This document shows positions 22,152 through 29,407 of a stretch of 64,000 nucleotides of DNA, one piece after another. Position 1 is the first letter of the stretch; every line of letters starts with the position of its first letter. Source of the DNA: Betaproteobacteria bacterium (GTDB lineage Bacteria > Pseudomonadota > Gammaproteobacteria > Burkholderiales > CAIKXV01); NCBI GenBank assembly GCA_021298815.1, contig JAJTHE010000075.1, positions 124,001 through 188,000 on the forward strand, given 5' to 3'. The translations under genes and the position numbers were made by a program. The notes beneath the pieces were generated by a model. The model was given only the letters and a program-made list of their open reading frames with translations. It was not told where the DNA came from and did no database searches.

Positions 22152-23225
22152 ATGATGGATGCGGAGAGTTGCGCCGGGCGGCAGGCCAGGGTGGTTGCAG
22201 GGATGGCTGCATGCCTGGTTGCGCTGCTGCCGCAGGCATCGATCGCACAGTCGGTCGCGCAGCCAGCTTCGAAGCCGGCCTCGGTCCAGGGTGCAGGCCA
22301 GCCGACAAGCCAGGCTGCGGCCGGGCGTTTCCCCGACCGGCCGATCCGCCTCCTGGTCGGCTTCACCCCGGGTGGCGGCGCCGACACCGCCGCGCGGCCG
22401 GTCGCCCATCGGCTCGCCGAAGCGATCGGCCAGCAGGTGGTGGTCGACAACCGGCCCGGCAGCAGCGGCAACGTCGCGGCCGACATCGTCGCGCGCTCCA
22501 ATCCCGACGGGCACACGCTGCTGTTCGGCACGATCGCCAACTTCGCGATCAATCCGATGATCTTCGAGCGGCTCAGCTACGACCCGGTGCGCGATTTCGC
22601 GCCGATCACGCTCGCCGCCTCGCCGGTCAACGTGCTGATCGTGCATCCGTCGGTGCAGGCGGCCACGATGAAGGAACTGATCGCGCTGGTCCGGGCGAAG
22701 CCCAATGCATTCAACTACGGCACCTCCGGCATCGGCGGCGCCGGCCACCTCGCCGGCGAACTGCTCGCGCTGCTCGGCGGCATGTCGCTCACCCATGTGC
22801 CGTACAAGGGCGGTGCCGCGGCGATCGCCGACCTGATCGGCGGCAACATCCCGATCGTGATCACCGTCGTGCCGGGGGCGGTTCCCCAGGTGAAGGCCGG
22901 GCGCGCGCGGTTGCTCGCGGTGACCACGGCGAAACGCTCGACCCTGCTGCCCGACGTGCCGACCATCGCCGAGTCCGGCCTGCCCGGATTCGAGGCGAAC
23001 AACTGGTACGGGATCGTCGCCCCGTCCAAGACACCGCGCGCGGTGATCGACCGGCTGAACGCGGAACTGGTGAAGGTGCTGAACTCGCCGGGGCTGCGCG
23101 AGACCTATTCGAACCAGGGCATCGAGGCGATCCCTAGCACGCCGGCCGAGTTCACCGCCTACATCCGGTCCGAGATCGCGAAATGGTCGAAGGTCGTGAA
23201 GGCCGCGGGCATCAAGGCCGATTGA
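22152..23225 (+). CDS. Bug-family tripartite tricarboxylate transporter receptor (TctC-like)
   Basis: A 357-residue periplasmic binding protein. The signal peptide spans about residues 10-32 (AACLVALLPQASIAQ), then a low-complexity Ala/Gln/Ser linker, then the mature N-terminus FPDRPIRLLVGFTPGGGADTAARP, the Bug hallmark with the PGGGAD ligand loop. HVPYKGGAAAIADLIGG and LLPDVPTIAESGLPGFE are the other conserved blocks. The likely start is ATG 22155, 7 bases after GGAGG, with 22152 also possible. The partner TctA/TctB membrane proteins are not in the window, as is common for these expanded families. It follows the aconitase gene by about 80 bases and overlaps the opposing hydrolase gene end by 14. 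Confidence 0.93.
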   Translation: MMDAESCAGRQARVVAGMAACLVALLPQASIAQSVAQPASKPASVQGAGQPTSQAAAGRFPDRPIRLLVGFTPGGGADTAARPVAHRLAEAIGQQVVVDNRPGSSGNVAADIVARSNPDGHTLLFGTIANFAINPMIFERLSYDPVRDFAPITLAASPVNVLIVHPSVQAATMKELIALVRAKPNAFNYGTSGIGGAGHLAGELLALLGGMSLTHVPYKGGAAAIADLIGGNIPIVITVVPGAVPQVKAGRARLLAVTTAKRSTLLPDVPTIAESGLPGFEANNWYGIVAPSKTPRAVIDRLNAELVKVLNSPGLRETYSNQGIEAIPSTPAEFTAYIRSEIAKWSKVVKAAGIKAD

Positions 23226-24159
23226 CGGCCAGGAAGCGCTCGTACTCGGAGAGGAAGGACGCGCCGACCTCGAAGTGCGGCAGCGCGCCGGTCTGGAACA
23301 CGGTGAACGTCCAGTTCGACCGGCCGCGCACCGTGTCGATGCCGCGGTAGTCGACGAAATCGCCGCGCACCCCGTGGCTCATCCAGACGGGCATCTCCAG
23401 TTTCTCGTACAGCGCGTTCACGTCGGCGCTGAACAGGCAGGCGGTCAGGAAGCTGATCGGCGCATGCCACGCGCCGGGCTGGCGGGTGGTGGCGACGTCG
23501 TAGGCCCACATGCCCTCGTCGATGTCCTTCCCGCCCCAGGTGCGCTGCAGGAAGTAACGGATCACGCCGGGCCGGGTCAGCCAGCCGAAGACCGGGGCAC
23601 CGATGCCCGGGCGGCTGAACAGCCGGTACAGCGCATCGACCTTGCGCGTGCCGCCGGGCGGCCCGTAGCGCCGCTTCGACCCGCTGAAGCCGGTGGGGCT
23701 GACCAGCGCGAGGCTGCGGAACGCGGCAGGATCCTCGTTCGCCGCGCGCGCCAGGAATTCCGACGCCAGCGAAAGGGCGAGCGCATCGACCGGCACCGGC
23801 CCGTGTTCCCGGCGGATCAGGGCGACCACTGCGTGCAGGGCGTCGGTCATCAGCCGTGGCGTGTACTCGCCCGGCCGGCGCTCCGACAGTCCGTAGCCGG
23901 GAAGGTCCGGCGTGTACACCGTGCGCGACGACGCGAAGAACTCGTGCAGCGGCCGCACCTCGTAGGCCGACGCCGCGGCGTTCACGCTGTGCACCAGCAG
24001 CATCGGCGGCGGCGCGGGCATGCCGGGTGCCGCCGCCGGCCCGGCGCGGTAGCAGTTCACCCGCCCCGACGGCGTATCCAGTTGCAGGCGTTCGCCGCTG
24101 ACCGCCGGCGGAAGGACCGCGGGCGGATGCGGTGCGCCGGCGCCGTGCGGATCATTCAC
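23212..24159 (-). CDS. Alpha/beta hydrolase
   Basis: A 315-residue hydrolase-fold protein. The oxyanion strand [19 protein letters not shown], the [17 protein letters not shown] segment, a nucleophile-elbow serine in [13 protein letters not shown], and a late histidine in GALPHFEVG form the probable catalytic set. The elbow reads ALSLA instead of the usual GxSxG, so activity needs care. No signal peptide is obvious. The start overlaps the yacG stop by 8 bases, so the gene is translationally coupled to yacG although no functional link is known. The C-terminus overlaps the Bug receptor gene tail to tail. The substrate cannot be predicted. Confidence 0.8.
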   Translation of the reverse strand: MNDPHGAGAPHPPAVLPPAVSGERLQLDTPSGRVNCYRAGPAAAPGMPAPPPMLLVHSVNAAASAYEVRPLHEFFASSRTVYTPDLPGYGLSERRPGEYTPRLMTDALHAVVALIRREHGPVPVDALALSLASEFLARAANEDPAAFRSLALVSPTGFSGSKRRYGPPGGTRKVDALYRLFSRPGIGAPVFGWLTRPGVIRYFLQRTWGGKDIDEGMWAYDVATTRQPGAWHAPISFLTACLFSADVNALYEKLEMPVWMSHGVRGDFVDYRGIDTVRGRSNWTFTVFQTGALPHFEVGASFLSEYERFLAVNRP

Positions 24160-24358
24160 TGGATTCGTCCATCGGGCTGGAAACGTCAGCTACCTGGTAG
24201 TCCTCGCTTGCCCATGCGCCGAGGTCGATCAGCCGGCAGCGCTCCGAGCAGAACGGACGGAACCGGTTCGCCGGGCTCCATTCCGCGGTCGCGCCGCAGC
24301 CCGGGCAGGCGACCTTGCGGATCCGGTTCGGTTCGGGGCGGTTGGGCTCGGGAGCCAT
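24152..24358 (-). CDS. yacG: YacG, zinc-binding DNA gyrase inhibitor
   Basis: A 68-residue protein with four zinc-ligand cysteines C18, C21 (CPGC) and C37, C41 (CSERC), the treble-clef YacG pattern, followed by RLIDLGAWA. YacG binds GyrB and inhibits gyrase. The ATG at 24358 is chosen because it gives the family length; the open frame continues upstream to 24436. In related bacteria yacG is next to zapD and coaE; here a 6.5-kb plus-strand operon lies between yacG and zapD. Confidence 0.92.
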   Translation of the reverse strand: MAPEPNRPEPNRIRKVACPGCGATAEWSPANRFRPFCSERCRLIDLGAWASEDYQVADVSSPMDESSE

Positions 24359-24563
24359 GGCGTTCGCTGTATTCGCTGCAGGCGCCGTGCTTTCGCAGGA
24401 CGGCGCCGCAGCCGTGGCGGAAAGGACGGAAAGCACCGGCGGATGCGATACGCATGGAGTGTACCTGCAGCGACGCGCCGCGGTCCGGTTCCGTCAGGAT
24501 CGACAGCATGCATCAGGGTGCCGCGGCAGCCGGCAACAGGTCATGCTGCGAATCAACGAGGCG

Positions 24564-24606
24564 TTCAAGATCAGCAGTTTGCAGACGATAATGCATAAGT
24601 TATGCT
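24564..24606 (+). promoter_or_regulatory. Candidate promoter/operator of the GGDEF-EAL operon with GCATAA palindrome
   Basis: This stretch is AT-rich within a very GC-rich region. GCATAA (24593-24598) and TTATGC (24600-24605) form a perfect inverted repeat around a single G, a typical dimeric-regulator half-site layout. Possible -10 boxes are GATAAT (24587-24592, with TTCAAG at 24564-24569 and 17-base spacing) and TATGCT (24601-24606, with TTGCAG at 24579-24584 and 16-base spacing). The palindrome overlaps the region between the two -10 candidates. Confidence 0.4.
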
Positions 24607-24739
24607 GACTGGCGACTACGCAACTGTGGCGGGTGACCCGGGTCCGGAGCGACCCGCTTCCGTTTCGGCTGTCCGGCGCGCCGGTCGTTCTGACGTGGAC
24701 GGCGCGCAGGAACGAACCATGCAAGGGCAGGGACGTGTG

Positions 24740-26812
24740 ATGCGGCTGGGTCTTGGTGCAAAGTTTACCCTCACGGTGCTGACCATCCTCGCCTGCACCA
24801 TGGCGGCGAACGCATTGTATTCGCTCTACACCTCGACGCGCTTCCACGAGAAGCAGCTCGTCGAACGCGGGCGCGCGCTCGGGCGTCTCATCTCCCTGGT
24901 CAGTCCGGAAGCCATCCTGAGCTTCGACTTCCTGCTGCTCAACGAATACACCCGCCAGGTCTCGGCGCAGCCGGACGTCGTGTACGGGGTGATCCTGAGT
25001 CCGGACGGCGCCCCGCTGAGCGCGTACATCGACAGGGGAGACCCCCTCGTGCGCGAGCGGACGCAGGAGACTGCGTCGGACGACGTGCTCGGGCTGCTGC
25101 GCAAGCTCGACGGCGATCCGGGCCTGATCCGCCTCGAGTTCCCGATCGTGCACAACGACGCGCACCTCGGCCGGTTCCTGGTCGGCATCAGCAAGACGAC
25201 CCTGAACAACGAGTTCCGCCGCCAGCTTGAGGTCCAGCTGATGGCGCTCACGGCGCTGGTCCTCTTCCTGAGCATGGCGATCTTCCTGGCGTTCCGCCAC
25301 AGCGTGCTGTTCCCGATCAAGGCGCTCATCTCCGCGTCGAGGGACGTGGGACGCGGCCAGCACGCGATGGTCGAAGTGAAGACCGAGGACGAACTCGGAC
25401 AGCTGGCCATTGCGTTCAATGCGATGGCGGAGGAGGTCCGCCAGGAACAGGCCAAGCTACACCGCCAGGCGAACTTCGACACCCTCACGGGACTGCCCAA
25501 CCGCCTGATGGCGCTCGATCGCATCAACCACGCGATCAGCCGCGCCAGCAGGTCGTCCGAGAAGTTCGCGCTGTTCTTCATCGATCTGGACAACTTCAAG
25601 AGCGTCAACGACTCGCTGGGGCATGCGGTGGGCGACGAACTGCTGGTCGCCACCGGGGCCCGGGTGCAGGCCATCCTGCGGGACGCCGATACGGTTGCTC
25701 GCCTCGGCGGGGACGAATTCCTCGTGCTCGTTCCCGACGTGGTGAACGAGTTGCAGGCCGAAGAGATCGCCGAGCGCCTGGTCCGTGCGATTTCCCAGCC
25801 GCACACGCTCAGCGGCAGGAAGGTCGTCGCACGCTGCAGCGTGGGCATCGTCCTGTTCCCGGAAAACGGGAACACCGTGGCGTCCCTGATGGCCAACGCC
25901 GACAACGCCATGTACCAGGCCAAGGCGACCGGCCAGGGTTCGGCGATCTTCTTTACCGAGGACATGAACACCCGCCTGCGCGAGCGCATGCAGATGGAGC
26001 AGGATCTCAACCAGGCGCTCGAGCTGGGGCAGTTCGAACTCTACTTCCAGCCGATCTTCGATACCGCGTCCGGGCGCCATCGCGGCGCGGAGGTGCTGCT
26101 TCGCTGGCAGCACCCCGAGCGCGGCAGCATCAGCCCTGCCGTGTTCATCACCCTGGCCGAAGCGACCGGCCAGATCGTCGGCATCGGAGACTGGGTGCTG
26201 GAGCAGACATGCCGCTACTGGGCTCAGTGGCACCGGGCGGGCCTCGGCCCGGAGTTCCTGGCCATCAACATTTCGCGCGTGCAGTTCCGCAAGCGGTTTT
26301 CCCGGCGCCTGTCGGAACTCATCGCCATCTACGAGGTACCGCCCAGCGCGCTCGAACTCGAGATCACCGAAAGCGTGCTGCTGGATGACCACAACCATGT
26401 CGCGGAGGAACTGAACAGCCTGCGCGCCATCGGGGTGACGCTTTCCCTGGACGATTTCGGCACTGGGTATTCTTCGCTCAGCTACCTGAAGCGGTTCCGG
26501 TTCGACGTGCTCAAGATCGACCGCAGCTTCGTGGCGGGACTGCCGACCAACGGCGAGGACGTGTCCCTCGTCAATGCCATCCTGGCGATGGCCAAGGGGC
26601 TCGGACTTGCCGTGGTCGCGGAAGGGGTGGAGCATCGCGAACAACTGGATTTCCTGACCGAGCAGGGCTGCGCACTTGCGCAAGGCTTCTTCCTTGCGCG
26701 TCCGATGGATCGCCAGGCCTACGCGGCTTTCCTGGAGAACATCCCGGTGGGCGAGGGCGTCGTCCAGTTGCCGCGCAATCGAAACAAGCAAAGAATCGTG
26801 CGGGCGGGCTGA
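24740..26812 (+). CDS. Membrane GGDEF-EAL protein with periplasmic sensor and HAMP domain
   Basis: About 690 residues from ATG 24740 (AGGGA 8 bases upstream); an earlier ATG at 24719 is also usable. Layout: membrane helix at about 9-29, periplasmic sensor at 30-165, helix at about 168-190, HAMP to about 240, GGDEF, EAL. The diguanylate cyclase signature GGDEF is intact at 323-327, with an inhibitory I-site RDAD at 314-317. The phosphodiesterase signature reads E451-V-L, with DDFGTGYSSL, KIDRSF and AEGVE all present. Both activities are thus possible. The periplasmic sensor faces the same compartment as the next gene product, a PhnD-like binding protein, which may present a ligand to it. First gene of a five-gene operon. 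Confidence 0.92.
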   Translation: MRLGLGAKFTLTVLTILACTMAANALYSLYTSTRFHEKQLVERGRALGRLISLVSPEAILSFDFLLLNEYTRQVSAQPDVVYGVILSPDGAPLSAYIDRGDPLVRERTQETASDDVLGLLRKLDGDPGLIRLEFPIVHNDAHLGRFLVGISKTTLNNEFRRQLEVQLMALTALVLFLSMAIFLAFRHSVLFPIKALISASRDVGRGQHAMVEVKTEDELGQLAIAFNAMAEEVRQEQAKLHRQANFDTLTGLPNRLMALDRINHAISRASRSSEKFALFFIDLDNFKSVNDSLGHAVGDELLVATGARVQAILRDADTVARLGGDEFLVLVPDVVNELQAEEIAERLVRAISQPHTLSGRKVVARCSVGIVLFPENGNTVASLMANADNAMYQAKATGQGSAIFFTEDMNTRLRERMQMEQDLNQALELGQFELYFQPIFDTASGRHRGAEVLLRWQHPERGSISPAVFITLAEATGQIVGIGDWVLEQTCRYWAQWHRAGLGPEFLAINISRVQFRKRFSRRLSELIAIYEVPPSALELEITESVLLDDHNHVAEELNSLRAIGVTLSLDDFGTGYSSLSYLKRFRFDVLKIDRSFVAGLPTNGEDVSLVNAILAMAKGLGLAVVAEGVEHREQLDFLTEQGCALAQGFFLARPMDRQAYAAFLENIPVGEGVVQLPRNRNKQRIVRAG

Positions 26813-26848
26813 CATGAACAGCCCCGACCCTGTGCTCCAGGTGCAACG

Positions 26849-27739
26849 ATGCTGAAGCGATTGCGGTCCCTGCTGTCGTTCCCCAGCCCTTCCCGGGGCC
26901 TCGCCGGGCTGGCCGTCGCGCTCGCGCTCGTCGCCGGCGCCGCCCACGGGTCTGAGAAGGGCCTGGTGCTGGGGGTCTTCCCGCGCCTGCACGCAAGCGA
27001 GACGACGACGCGCTACACGCCGATGGCCGAGCACCTTTCCGAGCGGCTCGGGATAAAGGTCACCCTCGTGGTGTCCAGGGATTTCGATGCGTTCTGGCAG
27101 GGTGTCGAGGAGCAGCGCTTCGACATCGTGCTCTACAACCAGCTCCACTACATCCGTTCGTCCAGGACGTACCAGGTGGTCGCGCACAACAAGGAGTTCG
27201 GCAAGAGCACGCTGGCCGGGGCGCTCTACGTGCGCAAGGACAGCAACATAACCAGCCTCGCCCAGTTGCGCGGGCGCACGGTCCTGTTCGGCGGCGGCGA
27301 AGACGCCATGATCGGCTACATCGCGCCGATGTACCTGCTGCTCAAGGCCGGCCTGACGCGCAACGACATCACCGCGCGTTTCGCGGTCAATCCGCTCAAC
27401 TCGGTGATCGGGGTTGCCCGGAAACTGGCGGATGCCGCCGGTTCCGGCGACGCCGTCGTCGAGCAGCCGGCGCTTCGCAAGGCGATCAACACGGATGAAC
27501 TCGTCGTCCTGGCGGTGACGGAGCAACTGCTCCATCTGCCCTGGGCAGTGAGGCGCAACATGCCATCGAAGCTGCGCGAAACGATCCAGAATGCGCTGGT
27601 CGACCTCGAGAACAGCGAGTCCGGAAGAAGAGTCCTCAAGTCGGCAGTGCTCAGCGGTATCGGAAGAGCGGAAGACAAGGACTACAATCCGCATCGGATC
27701 ATGGTGCGGGCTGTCGCCGGGAGTGCAGCCCTGCCGTGA
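26849..27739 (+). CDS. PhnD-like periplasmic substrate-binding protein
   Basis: A 296-residue type-2 periplasmic binding fold protein of the phosphate/phosphite/phosphonate-binding group. The signal peptide is about residues 17-34 (LAGLAVALALVAGAAHG). Conserved blocks are LGVFPRLHASETTTRYTPMAEHLSERLG, FDIVLYNQLHYIRSS, and VLFGGGEDAMIGYIAPMYLLLKAGL. No ABC permease or ATPase gene is nearby, so a sensory role with the upstream GGDEF-EAL protein is more likely than transport. The ligand is unknown; the downstream cytochromes and SulP make an oxyanion plausible. It starts 36 bases after the GGDEF-EAL stop. Confidence 0.85.
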   Translation: MLKRLRSLLSFPSPSRGLAGLAVALALVAGAAHGSEKGLVLGVFPRLHASETTTRYTPMAEHLSERLGIKVTLVVSRDFDAFWQGVEEQRFDIVLYNQLHYIRSSRTYQVVAHNKEFGKSTLAGALYVRKDSNITSLAQLRGRTVLFGGGEDAMIGYIAPMYLLLKAGLTRNDITARFAVNPLNSVIGVARKLADAAGSGDAVVEQPALRKAINTDELVVLAVTEQLLHLPWAVRRNMPSKLRETIQNALVDLENSESGRRVLKSAVLSGIGRAEDKDYNPHRIMVRAVAGSAALP

Positions 27740-27770
27740 AGTGATGAATCGGGCAGGCAGGGGGGGCAAC

Positions 27771-28304
27771 ATGGAGGCTGCGCAAGCCGGTGGCAAGCCA
27801 TCGCGTGTGCGATTCGCCTTTGCCGTCGCGGGCGTCGTCGCGTTCGCGGCCTGGGCGCACCTGGGCTCGGGCGTTCCCGCGTTCCGGGCAGAGGTCTCGT
27901 CGGCGCCGGGCTGGCAGGCGTTCCGCGCGTCCTACGGTATAGACAAGTTCGGCGCCGACGGCTACTTCACGCGTGCGGTGCAGAATGGCTACAATCTGTT
28001 TCACTTCACGCCTGTCTACGGCACTCGCTTCACCAGGAAAACCGAGCGCGACGCGATCAATTCGTGCGCCGGCTGCCATACCGTGGAGACGCTCGCCTAT
28101 GGCCTGGTCAACTCGGACCGGTTCGATACGACGTTAGGGCGCAGGGTGTCCTTCGAGGAGCGAGTCATGAGATGCTACCTGGGCCCGCTGGACGGGTTCG
28201 TGCCGACGCTCTACGATCCGGCAGTGCGCGACATACGCATTCTTGCCCGCGCCGTCGCCAACCATCTCCAGCTGGGCGAGGGTGCACGCAAGGACGGAGG
28301 TTGA
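27771..28304 (+). CDS. Monohaem c-type cytochrome, SoxA/TsdA-like
   Basis: A 177-residue exported or membrane-anchored protein with an N-terminal hydrophobic segment at about 14-34. One haem motif C99-AG-C102-H103 is present. At C135 (SFEERVMRCYLGPLDG) there is a cysteine in the position of the distal cysteine haem ligand of SoxA and TsdA (family pattern ERI-x3-C-x4-MNG), a rare ligation tuned to sulfur chemistry. The start ATG 27771 has a strong AGGGGGG site; ATG 27744 is an alternative. It lies 4 bases before the dihaem cytochrome gene, so the two probably form an electron-transfer pair. Confidence 0.8.
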   Translation: MEAAQAGGKPSRVRFAFAVAGVVAFAAWAHLGSGVPAFRAEVSSAPGWQAFRASYGIDKFGADGYFTRAVQNGYNLFHFTPVYGTRFTRKTERDAINSCAGCHTVETLAYGLVNSDRFDTTLGRRVSFEERVMRCYLGPLDGFVPTLYDPAVRDIRILARAVANHLQLGEGARKDGG

Positions 28305-28308
28305 GCAG

Positions 28309-29397
28309 GTGAACACGATCGCAGCCAAGTTCCTGAAGGTATTCCTGGCGGTTGTCCTGTTTGGCGGACTCTATCTGGTCGCCGTCGCTAAGCACGACGA
28401 GCGCGACCGGATACGTCAGACAGCGGTCGAGCTCACGCCCGACTGCAAGGCCAAGCTGGAGGCGTACGGGCTTGCCGCCGGTCCGGTGTACCGGTCGCCC
28501 TATCTCGTCAGGGTAGGTGGCGAAGCCGTCGAGGTCAGCGGTTACAGCGAGGAGGACGTGCGGGCGATCCAGCGGGGCTGTAACATCATCGACGACCTGC
28601 AGGGATTCGTCGCCGGCGGCGAGGGACTCGGGCAGCGCTGGAACGCGACGCGCTTCGTCCGCGGGACCCACACGACCTGCTCTCACTGCCACCAGAACGC
28701 GGGCGACAAGCAGGACGAGAAGGGGAACCGCATCCAGGGTTCCAACAACCTCGGTGCTTCATGGGTCATGGCGGACATGTACGACCGCTTCACCGGGCTG
28801 ATCCTTTCCCATGAACTGCGCCAGATGCAGTGCTACATCAACTCCTCCAACGGATTCAAGCCGAATATCGCCGACGACCTGCTGCGCGACGTCACCGCCT
28901 ATAGCCGGTTCATCGCCGCCGCCCTCGACCTGAAGATCGGCAATCGGTATCTCGAACAGGGCATGGACGAAATCCCCGCCTCCGCGACCAACCGGCGCGG
29001 CGACGACTATGTCCGCGGGGCCCACATCTATCGTGAACAGTGCGCGTCCTGCCATGGCCAGCAGGGTTTCGGCCTTGTTCAGGACGGTCGCGTGATCTAC
29101 CCGGCCGTGGCCGGGCGCAATTCGTTCAGCCTCGACTCGCGCATGAACTTCGCCGCCGTGAACACGATCATGCCGGGGTTCATCTGCCGCAACATGCCGC
29201 CCGGCGCGGAAGGCACGCTGGAGGGCCAGGATTGTCGAGACATCGCGTACTTCCTCAGCACCTTGCCGCGTCCGGCAGGGGACCTCCAGGGGCCGCTGTA
29301 TGCCGTGTGGCAGCAGTTGATGATGATCGTCATGCCGCCGCTGACCGCATATGCAGATTCCCTGCGATCCAGCAGCCCGCGGCCAGTCGCTCACTGA
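28309..29397 (+). CDS. Dihaem c-type cytochrome, TsdA-like (thiosulfate dehydrogenase family)
   Basis: A 362-residue protein with GTG start at 28309 (GGAGG 8 bases upstream) and an N-terminal membrane anchor or signal at about 6-24. Two haem motifs are C124-SH-C127-H128 and C245-AS-C248-H249. C175, in LRQMQCYINSSNG, matches the distal cysteine ligand of the first haem of TsdA/SoxA; M288 or M296 (NTIMPGFICRNMPPG) could be the methionine ligand of the second. TsdA-type enzymes interconvert thiosulfate and tetrathionate. The WGRF and RSMNG blocks of classic TsdA are altered, so the substrate could be another sulfur or anionic compound. The SulP gene follows after 10 bases. Confidence 0.82.
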   Translation: MNTIAAKFLKVFLAVVLFGGLYLVAVAKHDERDRIRQTAVELTPDCKAKLEAYGLAAGPVYRSPYLVRVGGEAVEVSGYSEEDVRAIQRGCNIIDDLQGFVAGGEGLGQRWNATRFVRGTHTTCSHCHQNAGDKQDEKGNRIQGSNNLGASWVMADMYDRFTGLILSHELRQMQCYINSSNGFKPNIADDLLRDVTAYSRFIAAALDLKIGNRYLEQGMDEIPASATNRRGDDYVRGAHIYREQCASCHGQQGFGLVQDGRVIYPAVAGRNSFSLDSRMNFAAVNTIMPGFICRNMPPGAEGTLEGQDCRDIAYFLSTLPRPAGDLQGPLYAVWQQLMMIVMPPLTAYADSLRSSSPRPVAH

Positions 29398-29407
29398 CCG
29401 GGCGCCG

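Noticed and set aside
17767-22308. Very long minus-strand open frame (about 1,500 codons) across the aconitase and phosphoesterase genes.
   Set aside because: Composition-driven shadow of high-GC coding on the opposite strand; no family motifs, and both real genes have clear motifs.
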